Below, one piece after another: positions 38,050 to 47,101 of a stretch of DNA of 64,000 nucleotides. The stretch is from NCBI RefSeq assembly GCF_047249845.1, contig NZ_JBKTWO010000010.1:5677-69676 (forward strand), given 5' to 3'. The DNA is from Thomasclavelia sp047249845. Lineage in GTDB: Bacteria; Bacillota_I; Bacilli_A; Erysipelotrichales; Coprobacillaceae. Position numbers and translations under genes: made by a program. A model generated the notes under the pieces. The model searched no databases, was not told where the DNA came from, and saw only the letters and a program-made list of their open reading frames with translations. Each line of letters begins with the position of its first letter. The stretch's first letter is position 1.

Positions 38050-39777
38050 ATGCAAAAATTATTATTGAAAGATTACAACAAAATTAAAACATATTTAGAT
38101 GATGCTAACTACGAGGGCTATAATTCTAATTTTGTAACAATGATGATGTGGGATCATGAATATGAAATTTTTTATGAAATTAAAGAAAACTATCTAATCA
38201 TGTTACATACTTATATGAATGAAAAGTTTTTTGCTATGCCATTTTGTAAACCAGAGTATTATCAGGATGCCTTAGAATATATGCTAGAATACGCTAATAA
38301 ACATAATTTTACTTTTAGAATTGATTTGGCAGTAGAAAAATCTAAAGCATTAATTGAAGAATTATATGGTGATAAATTTTTATATTTACATGATGAAGAT
38401 TTTGATGATTATATATATAGTAAGGTTTCTTTAGAAACCTTATCTGGTAAAAAGATGCAAAAAAGACGTAATCACTTTAATGCTTTTCTTAAAGAACATT
38501 CTAATTACATTTATAAAGAAATTGAAGATGAAGATATTGATAATGTTTTACAATGTCTAAAAAAGTGGGATTTTTCTAGAAGAATTGAAGAAAGTGTAGT
38601 TTCTGAATATATTGGAATAGTTTATTTATTAGTACATCGCCATGAGTTGAATATTAAAACTGGATGTATCTATATTGATAATAAATTAGAAGCCTTTATT
38701 ATCGGTTCTCCGTTAAAGCATAGTACTGTTCAAATACATGTTGAAAAAGCTAATAAAGATATTAGAGGTTTATATGTTGCAATTGGGAAATTCTTTTTAG
38801 AACAAAACTATAAAGAATATGAATTTGTAAATCGTGAAGAAGATATGGGCTTAGAATCATTACGTAAAGCAAAAAAAGCATTACATCCAGTAAAATTGTT
38901 AAAAAAATATACTATTATCTTAAATAATCAGACTATTACCCAAGCTAGTGATAATGATTTATACAATATTATAGATTTATGGCGTAATAGTTTTAAAGAC
39001 GAAGATGAAAAATCAACAAACTTCTATTTTATGAACCGTTATCAAAAAGAAAATACCTATGTGCTAAAGAATAACGATTTAGTAGTATCGATGCTTCAAA
39101 TTGTCCCATATACACTTATTTTTGATGGAAAAGAGGAAGATATATACTTTATTTTAGGGGTAGCTACTAACAAAACATACCAAAAACAAGGTTTAATGAA
39201 AAAATTAATGAACTATGTCTTATCACTTCCAAAATATCAAAATGCTAAAATAATCTTACAAGCATATCATCCAGAATTATATTATCAATTTGGTTTTTCT
39301 GAAAATTATTATCATAAGATAACAGAAATTGATAGAGATTCATATGAAAATGATTTTTCAGTTAAAACCACAAAAAATTATGATTGTGCTAAACTGTTAA
39401 ATCTTTATGACCAATTTTGTAAGATGTATACTGGTTATCGAAAAAGAAGTATTGAATATTACCAAAATTATTTGATACCTAGAAGTGTTGCTTTTGATGA
39501 AAAAATTGAAATATTTTATTTAAATAACAACTCAATTGGTTATACAATATATCATGAAGATGATACAACAATTAATATATCAGAAATTATATATTTAGAG
39601 CAAAATTATTTAGATATGATGATTGGTCATTTTATAACCTTTAATAAAAAAATAATTATCGAAAGTGACTTAAAAGCTATAATTGCAGGGGATTGTACAT
39701 TTGTATGTACAATGATGTCAAATTTTTTAAAAAATAATTGTCAAGATAATAATTTTTATATAAATGAATGCTTATAA
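38050..39777 (+). CDS. DUF2156 domain fused to a GNAT acetyltransferase
   Basis: This 575-residue protein has two recognisable parts. Residues 1-290 resemble DUF2156, the acyltransferase-fold domain also found at the C-terminus of lysyl-phosphatidylglycerol synthase. Residues 300-575 resemble an Eis-like GNAT N-acetyltransferase: FILGVATNKTYQKQGLMKKL near 376-395 is the acetyl-CoA binding motif A, and a YYQFGFSENYYH stretch follows. No membrane segment is present. Substrate is not predictable. RBS AGGAG precedes the ATG, and purF follows after 61 bases with its own promoter. Confidence 0.8.
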   Translation: MQKLLLKDYNKIKTYLDDANYEGYNSNFVTMMMWDHEYEIFYEIKENYLIMLHTYMNEKFFAMPFCKPEYYQDALEYMLEYANKHNFTFRIDLAVEKSKALIEELYGDKFLYLHDEDFDDYIYSKVSLETLSGKKMQKRRNHFNAFLKEHSNYIYKEIEDEDIDNVLQCLKKWDFSRRIEESVVSEYIGIVYLLVHRHELNIKTGCIYIDNKLEAFIIGSPLKHSTVQIHVEKANKDIRGLYVAIGKFFLEQNYKEYEFVNREEDMGLESLRKAKKALHPVKLLKKYTIILNNQTITQASDNDLYNIIDLWRNSFKDEDEKSTNFYFMNRYQKENTYVLKNNDLVVSMLQIVPYTLIFDGKEEDIYFILGVATNKTYQKQGLMKKLMNYVLSLPKYQNAKIILQAYHPELYYQFGFSENYYHKITEIDRDSYENDFSVKTTKNYDCAKLLNLYDQFCKMYTGYRKRSIEYYQNYLIPRSVAFDEKIEIFYLNNNSIGYTIYHEDDTTINISEIIYLEQNYLDMMIGHFITFNKKIIIESDLKAIIAGDCTFVCTMMSNFLKNNCQDNNFYINECL

Positions 39778-39780
39778 ATA

Positions 39781-39809
39781 TTGACTATACCTCTAATGCA
39801 TTATAAAAT
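39781..39809 (+). promoter_or_regulatory. Sigma-A promoter of purF
   Basis: TTGACT at 39781-39786, a 17-base spacer and TAAAAT at 39804-39809 lie 29 bases before purF. No PurR box or riboswitch is visible in the short leader. Confidence 0.72.
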
Positions 39810-39838
39810 GTAATGGAATTAAAGGAGGTTAGCAATTA

Positions 39839-41260
39839 ATGTTATTAAAAGATCAAGAATTACATGAAGAATGTGGGGTTTTTGCAGTTTGTGGCTATGA
39901 ACATGCTGCCGCGATGTGTTATTATGGTTTACACAGTTTGCAACATCGAGGACAAGAAGCAGCAGGAATTATCGTTAAAGATAAAGATGCTTTATCAATT
40001 CAAAAAGGTGAAGGATTAGTCACTGATGTCTTTGATCAAGAAAAGATTAATAAGATGCAAGGTGATTATGCAATTGGGCATGTCCGTTATTCTACTGCTG
40101 GTGGAGGCGGAATTGCTAACGTTCAGCCATTACTATTTAGAACTCTAAATGGTTCTTTAGGAATTGCGCATAATGGTAATATTGTTAATGCAAATTTTTT
40201 AAAAGCCGAATTAGAAAAAAAAGGTAGTATTTTTTCTAGTACTTCTGATACAGAAATCTTAGGACATTTAATTATGCGCGAAGAGGGCAGGATGATTGAC
40301 CGAATTTGCAACTCTTTGAATCGTCTAGATGGAGCATTTGCCTTTTTGATTTTAATAGAAAATGCATTATATGTAGCTCGTGATAAATATGGATTAAGAC
40401 CCATCTCAATGGGTCAGTTACCTAATGGAGCATATGTTTTTTCATCAGAAACATGTGCATTTGAAGTAGTTGGAGCAAAATTTGTACGTGATCTAGAACC
40501 TGGTGAAATAGTTAGAGTTAAAAATGGTAATTTAAAATCAATGCTGTATACAAATGATGTGGTTGATAAAATATGTGCTATGGAATATATATATTTTTCA
40601 CGTCCTGATAGTAATTTAGATGGGATTAATGTTCATACAACTAGAAAACTCTCTGGAAAACAATTATTTAATGAGGCTCCAGTAGATGCTGATTTAGTAA
40701 TTGGTGTTCCTGATTCATCAATTTCTGCTGCTATCGGTTATTCTGAAGCATCTGGTATTCCTTATGAAATGGGATTAATAAAAAATAAATATGTAGGGCG
40801 AACTTTTATCCAGCCGACCCAAGAAATGAGGGAACAAGGTGTACGAATGAAGCTTTCTGCAGTTTCTTCAATTGTAAAAAATAAAAGGGTTGTTATGATT
40901 GATGATTCAATTGTAAGAGGAACAACTTCAAAGCGTATAGTTCGTTTGTTAAAAGAAGCCGGAGCAAAAGAAGTTCATGTAAGAATTGCATCACCTGCAA
41001 TTAAATGGCCATGCTTCTATGGTGTGGATATGTCAACAATCGATGAGCTAATATCTAATAAATTATCTACTGAAGAACTATGTGAATATATCGAGGCAGA
41101 TTCTTTAGCCTTTATTAGTGAAGAAGGAATTGATAAATCTATTCATTATAATAAAGAAGAACATAAATGCAGCCTGTGTTTAGCGTGCTTTAATGGTGAA
41201 TATGTTACTAATTTATATGATTCATTTGAAACTGAAAAAATCAAAAAAGGTAAGATATAA
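39839..41260 (+). CDS. purF: Amidophosphoribosyltransferase (PurF)
   Basis: PurF makes phosphoribosylamine from PRPP and glutamine, the first step of purine synthesis. The 473-residue protein has an 11-residue propeptide, then the nucleophile Cys12 (CGVFAV) that becomes N-terminal after processing. The PRPP loop is VVMIDDSIVRGTTS near 350-363. C-terminal cysteines in CSLCLACF fit the iron-sulphur-cluster (B. subtilis) type. It stands alone, away from other pur genes. AAAGGAGG precedes the ATG. Confidence 0.95.
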   Translation: MLLKDQELHEECGVFAVCGYEHAAAMCYYGLHSLQHRGQEAAGIIVKDKDALSIQKGEGLVTDVFDQEKINKMQGDYAIGHVRYSTAGGGGIANVQPLLFRTLNGSLGIAHNGNIVNANFLKAELEKKGSIFSSTSDTEILGHLIMREEGRMIDRICNSLNRLDGAFAFLILIENALYVARDKYGLRPISMGQLPNGAYVFSSETCAFEVVGAKFVRDLEPGEIVRVKNGNLKSMLYTNDVVDKICAMEYIYFSRPDSNLDGINVHTTRKLSGKQLFNEAPVDADLVIGVPDSSISAAIGYSEASGIPYEMGLIKNKYVGRTFIQPTQEMREQGVRMKLSAVSSIVKNKRVVMIDDSIVRGTTSKRIVRLLKEAGAKEVHVRIASPAIKWPCFYGVDMSTIDELISNKLSTEELCEYIEADSLAFISEEGIDKSIHYNKEEHKCSLCLACFNGEYVTNLYDSFETEKIKKGKI

Positions 41261-41263
41261 ACT

Positions 41264-41290
41264 ATAGCAACACCATAAGGTGTTGCTATT
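41264..41290 (+). terminator. Terminator after purF
   Basis: An 11-bp perfect stem (ATAGCAACACC/GGTGTTGCTAT) with an ATAA loop. The T-run after it is weak (TTTATTAT). Confidence 0.65.
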
Positions 41291-41668
41291 TATTATCACA
41301 TATTCAACTTCGCATAATGTATATTATGTAATTTATTTATTAATTTAAATAATATTAAATTTATCAGAATTGTTATAAACCATAACAAAAAACTTAACTT
41401 ATTTATTCGTTATTTTTGTTTTATCCTTTATTTAGTAATAACATATCTTTTTAATACATAACTTTCAATATAAAAATATTAACAATTAATAAAATTCGCC
41501 ATTATTCGCTATTAAACGCTATCTAACGGCTATAAATAACGAAATATTTTAGATAATCAGTAAATCAGTTTTCTAATTTTATAAATATATTATTAATTAA
41601 AAAAAGTTTCTTTTATTTCTACTTTTGTATCTTTATAATAGATTTTGTCAGTGTTTGGAGGGATAAAG
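41291..41668 (+). other. 378-base non-coding region upstream of spo0A
   Basis: No frame of note is present. The region is about 80% A+T. It holds the phased CGCTAT repeats at 41497-41536 and a TATAAT at 41634-41639, 30 bases before the spo0A start, without a convincing -35. I could not find a sigma-H promoter or clear 0A boxes. Confidence 0.6.
41497..41536 (+). repeat. Four CGCTAT-like repeats with exact 10-bp spacing
   Basis: CGCCAT (41497), CGCTAT (41507), CGCTAT (41517) and CGGCTAT (41527) begin exactly 10 bases apart, with TAACG next at about 41536. They are far richer in G+C than the DNA around them and lie about 135 bases before spo0A. The spacing puts every unit on the same face of the helix, as expected of an operator array; the binding protein is unknown. 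Confidence 0.6.
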
Positions 41669-42481
41669 ATGATTAAAACAAACTGCTATACAGTATATAT
41701 TTTGGAGGAAAATAAAGAATTAGCTAATTTGATTAGCAAACATTTAGAATTATTAAAGAATTATAAAATTTTAGGGATAAGTGATAATGCAAAAAACTGT
41801 ATAGATTTTTTATCATATAATAAATGTAATCTTTTTATAATTGATTTGATGCTTTCTAAAGTTGATGGCATTGGTGTATTACAGAAATTAAAAGAGATAA
41901 ATAAACATGCATATGAAAAGGTTATTTGTATATCGCATTTTAATAATCCAGTTATATACGAATTGCTAGATAGTTTAGATGTTACATATTGTATTAAAGC
42001 ACCAATAAGTATTCAATCTTTTATTTATACAGTTAATTCAATTATGAATATAAATATTAAAGAACTTGATGTTAGACAAACTTCCGAGAAATATAAAAAA
42101 GTAAAGTTGGAAAATGAAATAACTACAATACTTAAGGATGTCGGAATACCTGCTCATATAAAAGGTTATTTATATCTTAGAACTGCTATCTTACTAGTAT
42201 ACTATGATATTGAATTATTGGGACAGATAACAAAGAGATTATATCCAGAAATTGCTTGCCAATATAGCACAACTGCTTCTAGAGTCGAAAAAGCAATTCG
42301 TCATGCAATTGGAATTGCCTGGAATCAAGATGGAGGTATTGAAATAAATAATATCATTAGAACCACTTCGAATAAAAAGAAATCTAAACCTACTAATTCA
42401 GAATTCATTGCTTTAGTTGCTGATAATCTTAGGATTCAAGAACGTTTAAAACTCGATTATACAATAAAAAAAGAAGTTTAA
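41669..42481 (+). CDS. spo0A: Sporulation response regulator Spo0A
   Basis: Spo0A is the master regulator of sporulation entry. The 270-residue protein has an N-terminal receiver with the acidic pair E13-E14 (usually Asp-Asp), phospho-acceptor D59, S89 and K110. The C-terminal Spo0A DNA-binding domain contains GIPAHIKGYLYLR, the recognition-helix region STTASRVEKAIRHAIGIAW and KPTNSEFIALVADNLR. I choose the ATG at 41669, 8 bases after GGAGG; upstream in-frame codons lack an RBS. In Bacillus it directly follows spoIVB; here spoIVB is 5.4 kb away and on the opposite strand. Confidence 0.94.
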   Translation: MIKTNCYTVYILEENKELANLISKHLELLKNYKILGISDNAKNCIDFLSYNKCNLFIIDLMLSKVDGIGVLQKLKEINKHAYEKVICISHFNNPVIYELLDSLDVTYCIKAPISIQSFIYTVNSIMNINIKELDVRQTSEKYKKVKLENEITTILKDVGIPAHIKGYLYLRTAILLVYYDIELLGQITKRLYPEIACQYSTTASRVEKAIRHAIGIAWNQDGGIEINNIIRTTSNKKKSKPTNSEFIALVADNLRIQERLKLDYTIKKEV

Positions 42482-42487
42482 AACTTC
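42473..42487. terminator. Small hairpin between convergent spo0A and a membrane-protein gene
   Basis: GAAGTTT and AAACTTC flank a single base at the spo0A stop codon, with TTTAT downstream on the plus strand. It is short and may be only a weak terminator. Confidence 0.4.
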
Positions 42488-42489
42488 CT

Positions 42490-42762
42490 TTATAAAAACA
42501 AATTATTAAAAAAAGCAGCAGTATTTATAATAACAAAAACAACACCTACCATTAATAAATAAAGATATAGTTTAATATGCTTATCTTTTTTATAGTTATT
42601 AAATAACGCTAACATCGCACATACTATCAGTGCCATAGCAATAAGATAAAATATTGTTATACTTAAAGTTGCTTTTGTTAGCAGACCTGCAGCGAGAATA
42701 AAAGTTCCCACTGCATATGCTAAAATTGACATAACTATTAATCGTTTACTATTTTCTTCCAT
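42490..42762 (-). CDS. Small membrane protein of unknown function
   Basis: I do not recognise this 90-residue protein. It has three predicted transmembrane helices (about 8-26, 34-52 and 63-85) separated by short charged loops, the second containing YKKDKH. I prefer the ATG at 42762, which has GGAG 6 bases upstream; an in-frame ATG at 42774 overlaps the deoB stop (TAATG). It is the last gene of the xerD-deoB transcript and converges on spo0A. Confidence 0.7.
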   Translation of the reverse strand: MEENSKRLIVMSILAYAVGTFILAAGLLTKATLSITIFYLIAMALIVCAMLALFNNYKKDKHIKLYLYLLMVGVVFVIINTAAFFNNLFL

Positions 42763-42773
42763 AAAATTCTCCA

Positions 42774-43955
42774 TTATATTATTTTATTTAAAATTGAACA
42801 TCCAATTGATGGTAAAGGAATATTAAAGTTATCAGCAATAGTTGCTCCAATAACTGCAAAAGATTCCATTTCTTCTAATTGCCTTGGCTTAATAAGTTCT
42901 TTGGAATAAATTAACAAAGGTACTTGTTCACGAGTATGATCTGTACCTTTATAAGTAGGATCATTACCATGATCACTAGTAATCATTAGTAGATCATCAT
43001 GATTTAAATATCTCATTAATTCTTCCAATTGATTATCAAATTCTTTAATCGCTTTACCATATCCATCAGGATCTCTTCGATGTCCATAAACAGCATCAAA
43101 GTCAACTAAATTAACAAAACACAATCCTGTAAAATCGTTTTTTGTCAACTCAATAGTTTTATTCATACCATCTTGATTGCTTACTGTTTTTACTTTCATT
43201 GTAATGCCTTGATCAACAAAAATATCAGGAATTTTCCCAACTCCAATTACATCATATTTAAATTCTTTTAAAGTATCCAAAACTGTTGGGCCAAAAGGTG
43301 CTAATGCTAAATCATGACGATTAGATGTTCTTTTAAATTCTCCTGTTTTTTTACCTATGTATGGTCGAGCAATTATTCGCCCTACTTTCCAGCGTTCATC
43401 CATGGCTAATTCACGTGCTATCTCACATGCATCATATAATTCTTGAAGTGGAATTATCTCTTCATTAGCCGCTATTTGAAAGACTGAATCAGCTGAAGTA
43501 TATACAATCCAATCACCTGTTTTTATTTGATGTTCACCATATTCATCAAGAATTTCAGTACCACTAGCTGCTTTGTTGCCAACACACTTTCGCCCTGTTT
43601 TTTCTTCAAATAATTTAATAAATTCACTAGGAAAACCAGTTTCTGTAAATGTTACAAATGGTTTTTCTGTTTTTAACCCCATCATCTCCCAATGACCAGT
43701 CATAGTATCCTTTCCATTAGAAACTTCATTTAATGCAAGAGTATAGCCTAACTGTGATTTTAATGGAAAAATACCCTTAAAATTCCCTAAATTTCCTAAA
43801 CCTAATCCTTCTAAATTAGGTAAGTCTAAACCATTACAATAATCGCATATATGTTGTAAGGTGTTAGCACCCTCGTCATTAAATGATTTTGCATCTTTTG
43901 CATTACCAATTCCTAAAGAATCACATACAATTAAAAAAATACGCTTATATTTCAT
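42774..43955 (-). CDS. deoB: Phosphopentomutase (DeoB)
   Basis: DeoB interconverts ribose/deoxyribose 1- and 5-phosphates in nucleoside salvage. The 393-residue length is standard. Metal-binding motifs of the alkaline phosphatase superfamily are visible: IVCDSLGIG near 9-17, GKDTMTGHWE near 82-91 with the phospho-acceptor Thr, and SDHGNDPTYKGTDHTRE near 328-344. RBS AAAGGAGG precedes the ATG. It follows xerD as in B. subtilis (ripX-drm). Its products would connect with the nucleoside importer at 8.1-12.8 kb. Confidence 0.95.
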   Translation of the reverse strand: MKYKRIFLIVCDSLGIGNAKDAKSFNDEGANTLQHICDYCNGLDLPNLEGLGLGNLGNFKGIFPLKSQLGYTLALNEVSNGKDTMTGHWEMMGLKTEKPFVTFTETGFPSEFIKLFEEKTGRKCVGNKAASGTEILDEYGEHQIKTGDWIVYTSADSVFQIAANEEIIPLQELYDACEIARELAMDERWKVGRIIARPYIGKKTGEFKRTSNRHDLALAPFGPTVLDTLKEFKYDVIGVGKIPDIFVDQGITMKVKTVSNQDGMNKTIELTKNDFTGLCFVNLVDFDAVYGHRRDPDGYGKAIKEFDNQLEELMRYLNHDDLLMITSDHGNDPTYKGTDHTREQVPLLIYSKELIKPRQLEEMESFAVIGATIADNFNIPLPSIGCSILNKII

Positions 43956-43991
43956 TTTTTCCTCCTTTTATTACAAATAATACATTTCATG

Positions 43992-44900
43992 TCATCCTTC
44001 ATTTTTTTTACTCATTCTTGGATGAAACTGTTGATATTCTGTTTTGATTTTTTGATTAGATATATGTGTATAAATAGTTGTTGTACTTATATCACTATGC
44101 CCTAATAACTCTTGAATTGAGCGCAAATCAGCTCCATTTTCTAAAAGATGAGTTGCAAAACTATGACGTATAGTATGTGGTGAAATCTTTTTATTGATAG
44201 AAGTTTTATCAATAACTTGCCTTAAAATAATATAAAATTCCTCTCTACTTAATTTATTCCCATGATTATTAAAAAATAGTAGAGAAGATTCTTTTTTTAT
44301 AAATTGATCACGATAATTATTTAAATATATATCTAAAATTCTTTTAGCAATTTCACCAATTGGAACAATTCGCTCTTTATCCCCTTTCCCAATTACCTTT
44401 ATATATCCCATAAATAAATTTATAGAACTAACATTTAAATTTATTAATTCTGATACTCGTAGTCCTGTAGCATACATTAATTCTAGCATACAACGATTAC
44501 GACAACTGATATGATCATTTATCTCTATAGTTTCTAGAATTTCTTGCATCTCAGTAATACTTAATACCACAGGTAATTTTTTATCTACTTTAGGCAAATC
44601 AAAATTGTTTATGATATTAATATCAATAATTTTTTCCTTTATTAAAAAATTAAAAAACATTCTTAATGAAACTAACTTCCTTGCTACAGAGGTTGAAGCA
44701 TTTGTCTTCCCTAATTCTTTTAAATATAAACGAATATGTTCTTTAGAAAGATCATCTATTTGAGTAATCTGAAAATTATCATTTAAATAAATAGAAAATT
44801 TTTCTAAATCTCTAATATAAGCAATAATTGTATTTTTACTAAGTCCTTTTTCAACGATTAAATATTGACGATATTCTTTTATAGCTTCAATTATTACCAT
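43992..44900 (-). CDS. xerD: Site-specific tyrosine recombinase XerD
   Basis: XerD resolves chromosome dimers at dif together with XerC or a homologue. The 302-residue protein has the catalytic residues in YATGLRVSELINL (first Arg, about 148), HTIRHSFATHLLE (His-x-x-Arg, about 245-248) and GHSDISTTTIYTHIS (His and nucleophile Tyr, about 271-281). The N-terminal SAM-like core-binding domain is present. The position between spoIIM and deoB matches B. subtilis ripX, so XerD is favoured over a mobile-element integrase. AGGTGAT lies about 10 bases before the ATG. Confidence 0.9.
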   Translation of the reverse strand: MVIIEAIKEYRQYLIVEKGLSKNTIIAYIRDLEKFSIYLNDNFQITQIDDLSKEHIRLYLKELGKTNASTSVARKLVSLRMFFNFLIKEKIIDINIINNFDLPKVDKKLPVVLSITEMQEILETIEINDHISCRNRCMLELMYATGLRVSELINLNVSSINLFMGYIKVIGKGDKERIVPIGEIAKRILDIYLNNYRDQFIKKESSLLFFNNHGNKLSREEFYIILRQVIDKTSINKKISPHTIRHSFATHLLENGADLRSIQELLGHSDISTTTIYTHISNQKIKTEYQQFHPRMSKKNEG

Positions 44901-44951
44901 ATTTAACTATCACCTCATTTAATTGCTATTATATCACGATTAATTAGGTAA

Positions 44952-45515
44952 CTAAAGTGCATAAACCTTAAAAGCCATTGAAATAGTTACAATTATTAAA
45001 ATTATAATAACATAATCTAAAATATAATTAATAATTTTACGACTATTAAAAACTTCTCTAGTAATAAATGTTATTGTAAGACAATTCAAAGACAATCTAA
45101 GGGATATTATCGAAATCACATATGTTAGAATCAATTCAATTAATAACTGTGGTATATACCCTAAAAAAAACATACTTATATTAAAATCATTTAATGTAAA
45201 ATAAAAAATAGTTGCTAAAGTAAATTGCATTCCTTTTGAAAAAATAATAAAACTATTAAAAATGATTCCTAAAAAACTAGTAGAGATTAGCAATGATAAA
45301 AATATGTATACACCGGTAATTATCATATATAAATTATAATTATTTGTTATTTCGTTATCTTTATAGAAAAATATATATTTACACATATCTATCAGACTCT
45401 CACTACCATAAAAATAATAAATGATTCCAAAAATAATTCCACATCCTAATAAAATAAAAGAAAAAATATTTATTAGTAATTTTTCGTTTTTAAAAATTTT
45501 ATTTAAAATGCCCAT
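44952..45515 (-). CDS. spoIIM: Stage II sporulation protein M (SpoIIM)
   Basis: SpoIIM is the membrane scaffold of the SpoIID-IIM-IIP machine that drives engulfment in the mother cell. The 187-residue protein has five to six hydrophobic segments, with the SpoIIM-family patch NSFIIFSKGMQFTLATIFYF (about 86-105) before a large hydrophobic C-terminal half. Its place directly upstream of xerD and deoB is the B. subtilis spoIIM position. It is slightly shorter than the B. subtilis protein (about 214). GGAGG precedes the ATG. spoIID and spoIIP are not in the window. Confidence 0.82.
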   Translation of the reverse strand: MGILNKIFKNEKLLINIFSFILLGCGIIFGIIYYFYGSESLIDMCKYIFFYKDNEITNNYNLYMIITGVYIFLSLLISTSFLGIIFNSFIIFSKGMQFTLATIFYFTLNDFNISMFFLGYIPQLLIELILTYVISIISLRLSLNCLTITFITREVFNSRKIINYILDYVIIILIIVTISMAFKVYAL

Positions 45516-45565
45516 AAGTAGTCCTCCGTTTATATAACTTATGAGCTAGAAATTATTTTATTCAT

Positions 45566-46765
45566 TTATTTTAAGTATTTTTTTTGAATATTTTTTTTAG
45601 AAATATCTGAAGCTTTAGAAATTATTATTTTTTCATATTTACTATTAATATTTTCTATAACAGTTTGTAAATTTTCATCTTTTTCAGTACTATCAATAGA
45701 ATCAAAAATATTTAATTGTTCTTTATAATTTTTCTTATTAATCGTATTATTTAAACTAATTCCTAAAAGACGTACTGGACGTCCATCATAATGTGCATCA
45801 AAAAGCATCTTTGCAGTAGAAAGAATATTTTCATAATCATTAATATAAGAATTAACCGTAGTTTGTCGATTGATACTTTCAAATCGAGTATATTTAATCG
45901 TAATAGAAATAGAATTAGAGATAAGATTCCTTTTTATTGCCCGCATAGAAACCTGCCTAGCCAATTGTTTTAAAGTATCCTGTAAAACAATTTCGTCTAA
46001 TGTATCATGTGGCAAAGTAGTAGAATTCCCAACAGATTTTAATTCATTATGTTTAGTATCAACAACTCTATTATCAATACCATTAGCCTTGCGATACAGT
46101 AATAAAGCATTTTTTCCAATAATTTGTCTTAACTTATTATAGTTATCATAATTTGCAATATCAGCAATTGTTGTAATTCCAACTTCTCTTAAGCGTGGCT
46201 GAGTCTTTTTACCAATCCCAAACATATCTTTAATATCTAAAGGCCACATTAGCTCTTTTAAATTTGAACGTGTCAATACAGTGATTCCCATTGGTTTTTT
46301 CATATCACTAGCCATTTTTGCTAAAAATTTATTTGGTGAGATTCCAATCGAACATTTCAAATTTAATTGTTCATAAACATCATTTTGTATCTTTCTTGCT
46401 AATTCAACAGGATGACAGTTTTTATCTTGAATTATTTTTGTAACATCAACATAACATTCATCAATACTTGCGACCTCCAGCATCTCGCTATATGAAGAAA
46501 CAATACTAAAAAATTCATTTGACAAACGATGATATAATTCGAAATCAGCTGGTAACACAATTAAATTTTTACATTTTTGATATGCCTGAAACAAAGGCAT
46601 TGCAGAATGAATTCCAAGTTTTCGCGCTTCATAAGAAGCAGTAGTTATAATACTCCGTTTAGATTTTCCAGAAATAACAAGTGGCTTACCTTCTAACTCA
46701 GGATTACGTGAAATTTCAGCACTAGCATAAAAAGCATTTAAATCTATATGAAAGATTATCTGCAT
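45566..46765 (-). CDS. dinB: DNA polymerase IV (Y-family)
   Basis: This is a translesion polymerase. The 399-residue protein has the catalytic acidic residues in HIDLNAFYASAE (6-17) and EVASIDECYVDVT (about 98-110), the SIGISPNKFLAKMASDMKKP fingers/palm stretch, a helix-hairpin-helix (GIGKKTQPRL) and the little-finger domain. The C-terminal 25 residues are lysine rich; no clear beta-clamp QxxLF motif is visible except possibly QLNIFD near 367-372, which could serve. AGGAGG precedes the ATG. Its place between azlD and spoIIM is not part of the Bacillus backbone. Confidence 0.92.
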   Translation of the reverse strand: MQIIFHIDLNAFYASAEISRNPELEGKPLVISGKSKRSIITTASYEARKLGIHSAMPLFQAYQKCKNLIVLPADFELYHRLSNEFFSIVSSYSEMLEVASIDECYVDVTKIIQDKNCHPVELARKIQNDVYEQLNLKCSIGISPNKFLAKMASDMKKPMGITVLTRSNLKELMWPLDIKDMFGIGKKTQPRLREVGITTIADIANYDNYNKLRQIIGKNALLLYRKANGIDNRVVDTKHNELKSVGNSTTLPHDTLDEIVLQDTLKQLARQVSMRAIKRNLISNSISITIKYTRFESINRQTTVNSYINDYENILSTAKMLFDAHYDGRPVRLLGISLNNTINKKNYKEQLNIFDSIDSTEKDENLQTVIENINSKYEKIIISKASDISKKNIQKKYLK

Positions 46766-46777
46766 TAATTAATCCTC

Positions 46778-47101
46778 CTAAACAAAAATCAATTGTACAC
46801 AAATCATATAACTTATTGTTCCAACAATAATAGATAATAATGTATTAGCTTTTAATAAATGTGTGATCACAGTTATTGATACAGCAATTATTTCTGGTAA
46901 ACCATGATTTGAGTTAAATAAATTAATTTCTTTCAAACAATACACTACTAGCATTGCCATGATTGAATATGGTAATACTTTACCTAAATAATCTACAATA
47001 ATAGGTTTCTTTTTAGGATCATTAAAAACAATAAAAGGCAAAGCTCTCGTTATAATGGTACCTAAAGCAACAACTATAATTATTTTCAAATCATTATTCA
47101 T
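46778..47101 (-). CDS. azlD: Branched-chain amino acid exporter small subunit AzlD
   Basis: AzlD is the small partner of AzlC in an exporter for branched-chain amino acids. The 107-residue protein has four hydrophobic segments and the family stretch TIITRALPFIVF (about 16-27). Its start lies 8 bases inside the end of azlC, so the two are translationally coupled. Export specificity cannot be read from sequence. Confidence 0.9.
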   Translation of the reverse strand: MNNDLKIIIVVALGTIITRALPFIVFNDPKKKPIIVDYLGKVLPYSIMAMLVVYCLKEINLFNSNHGLPEIIAVSITVITHLLKANTLLSIIVGTISYMICVQLIFV

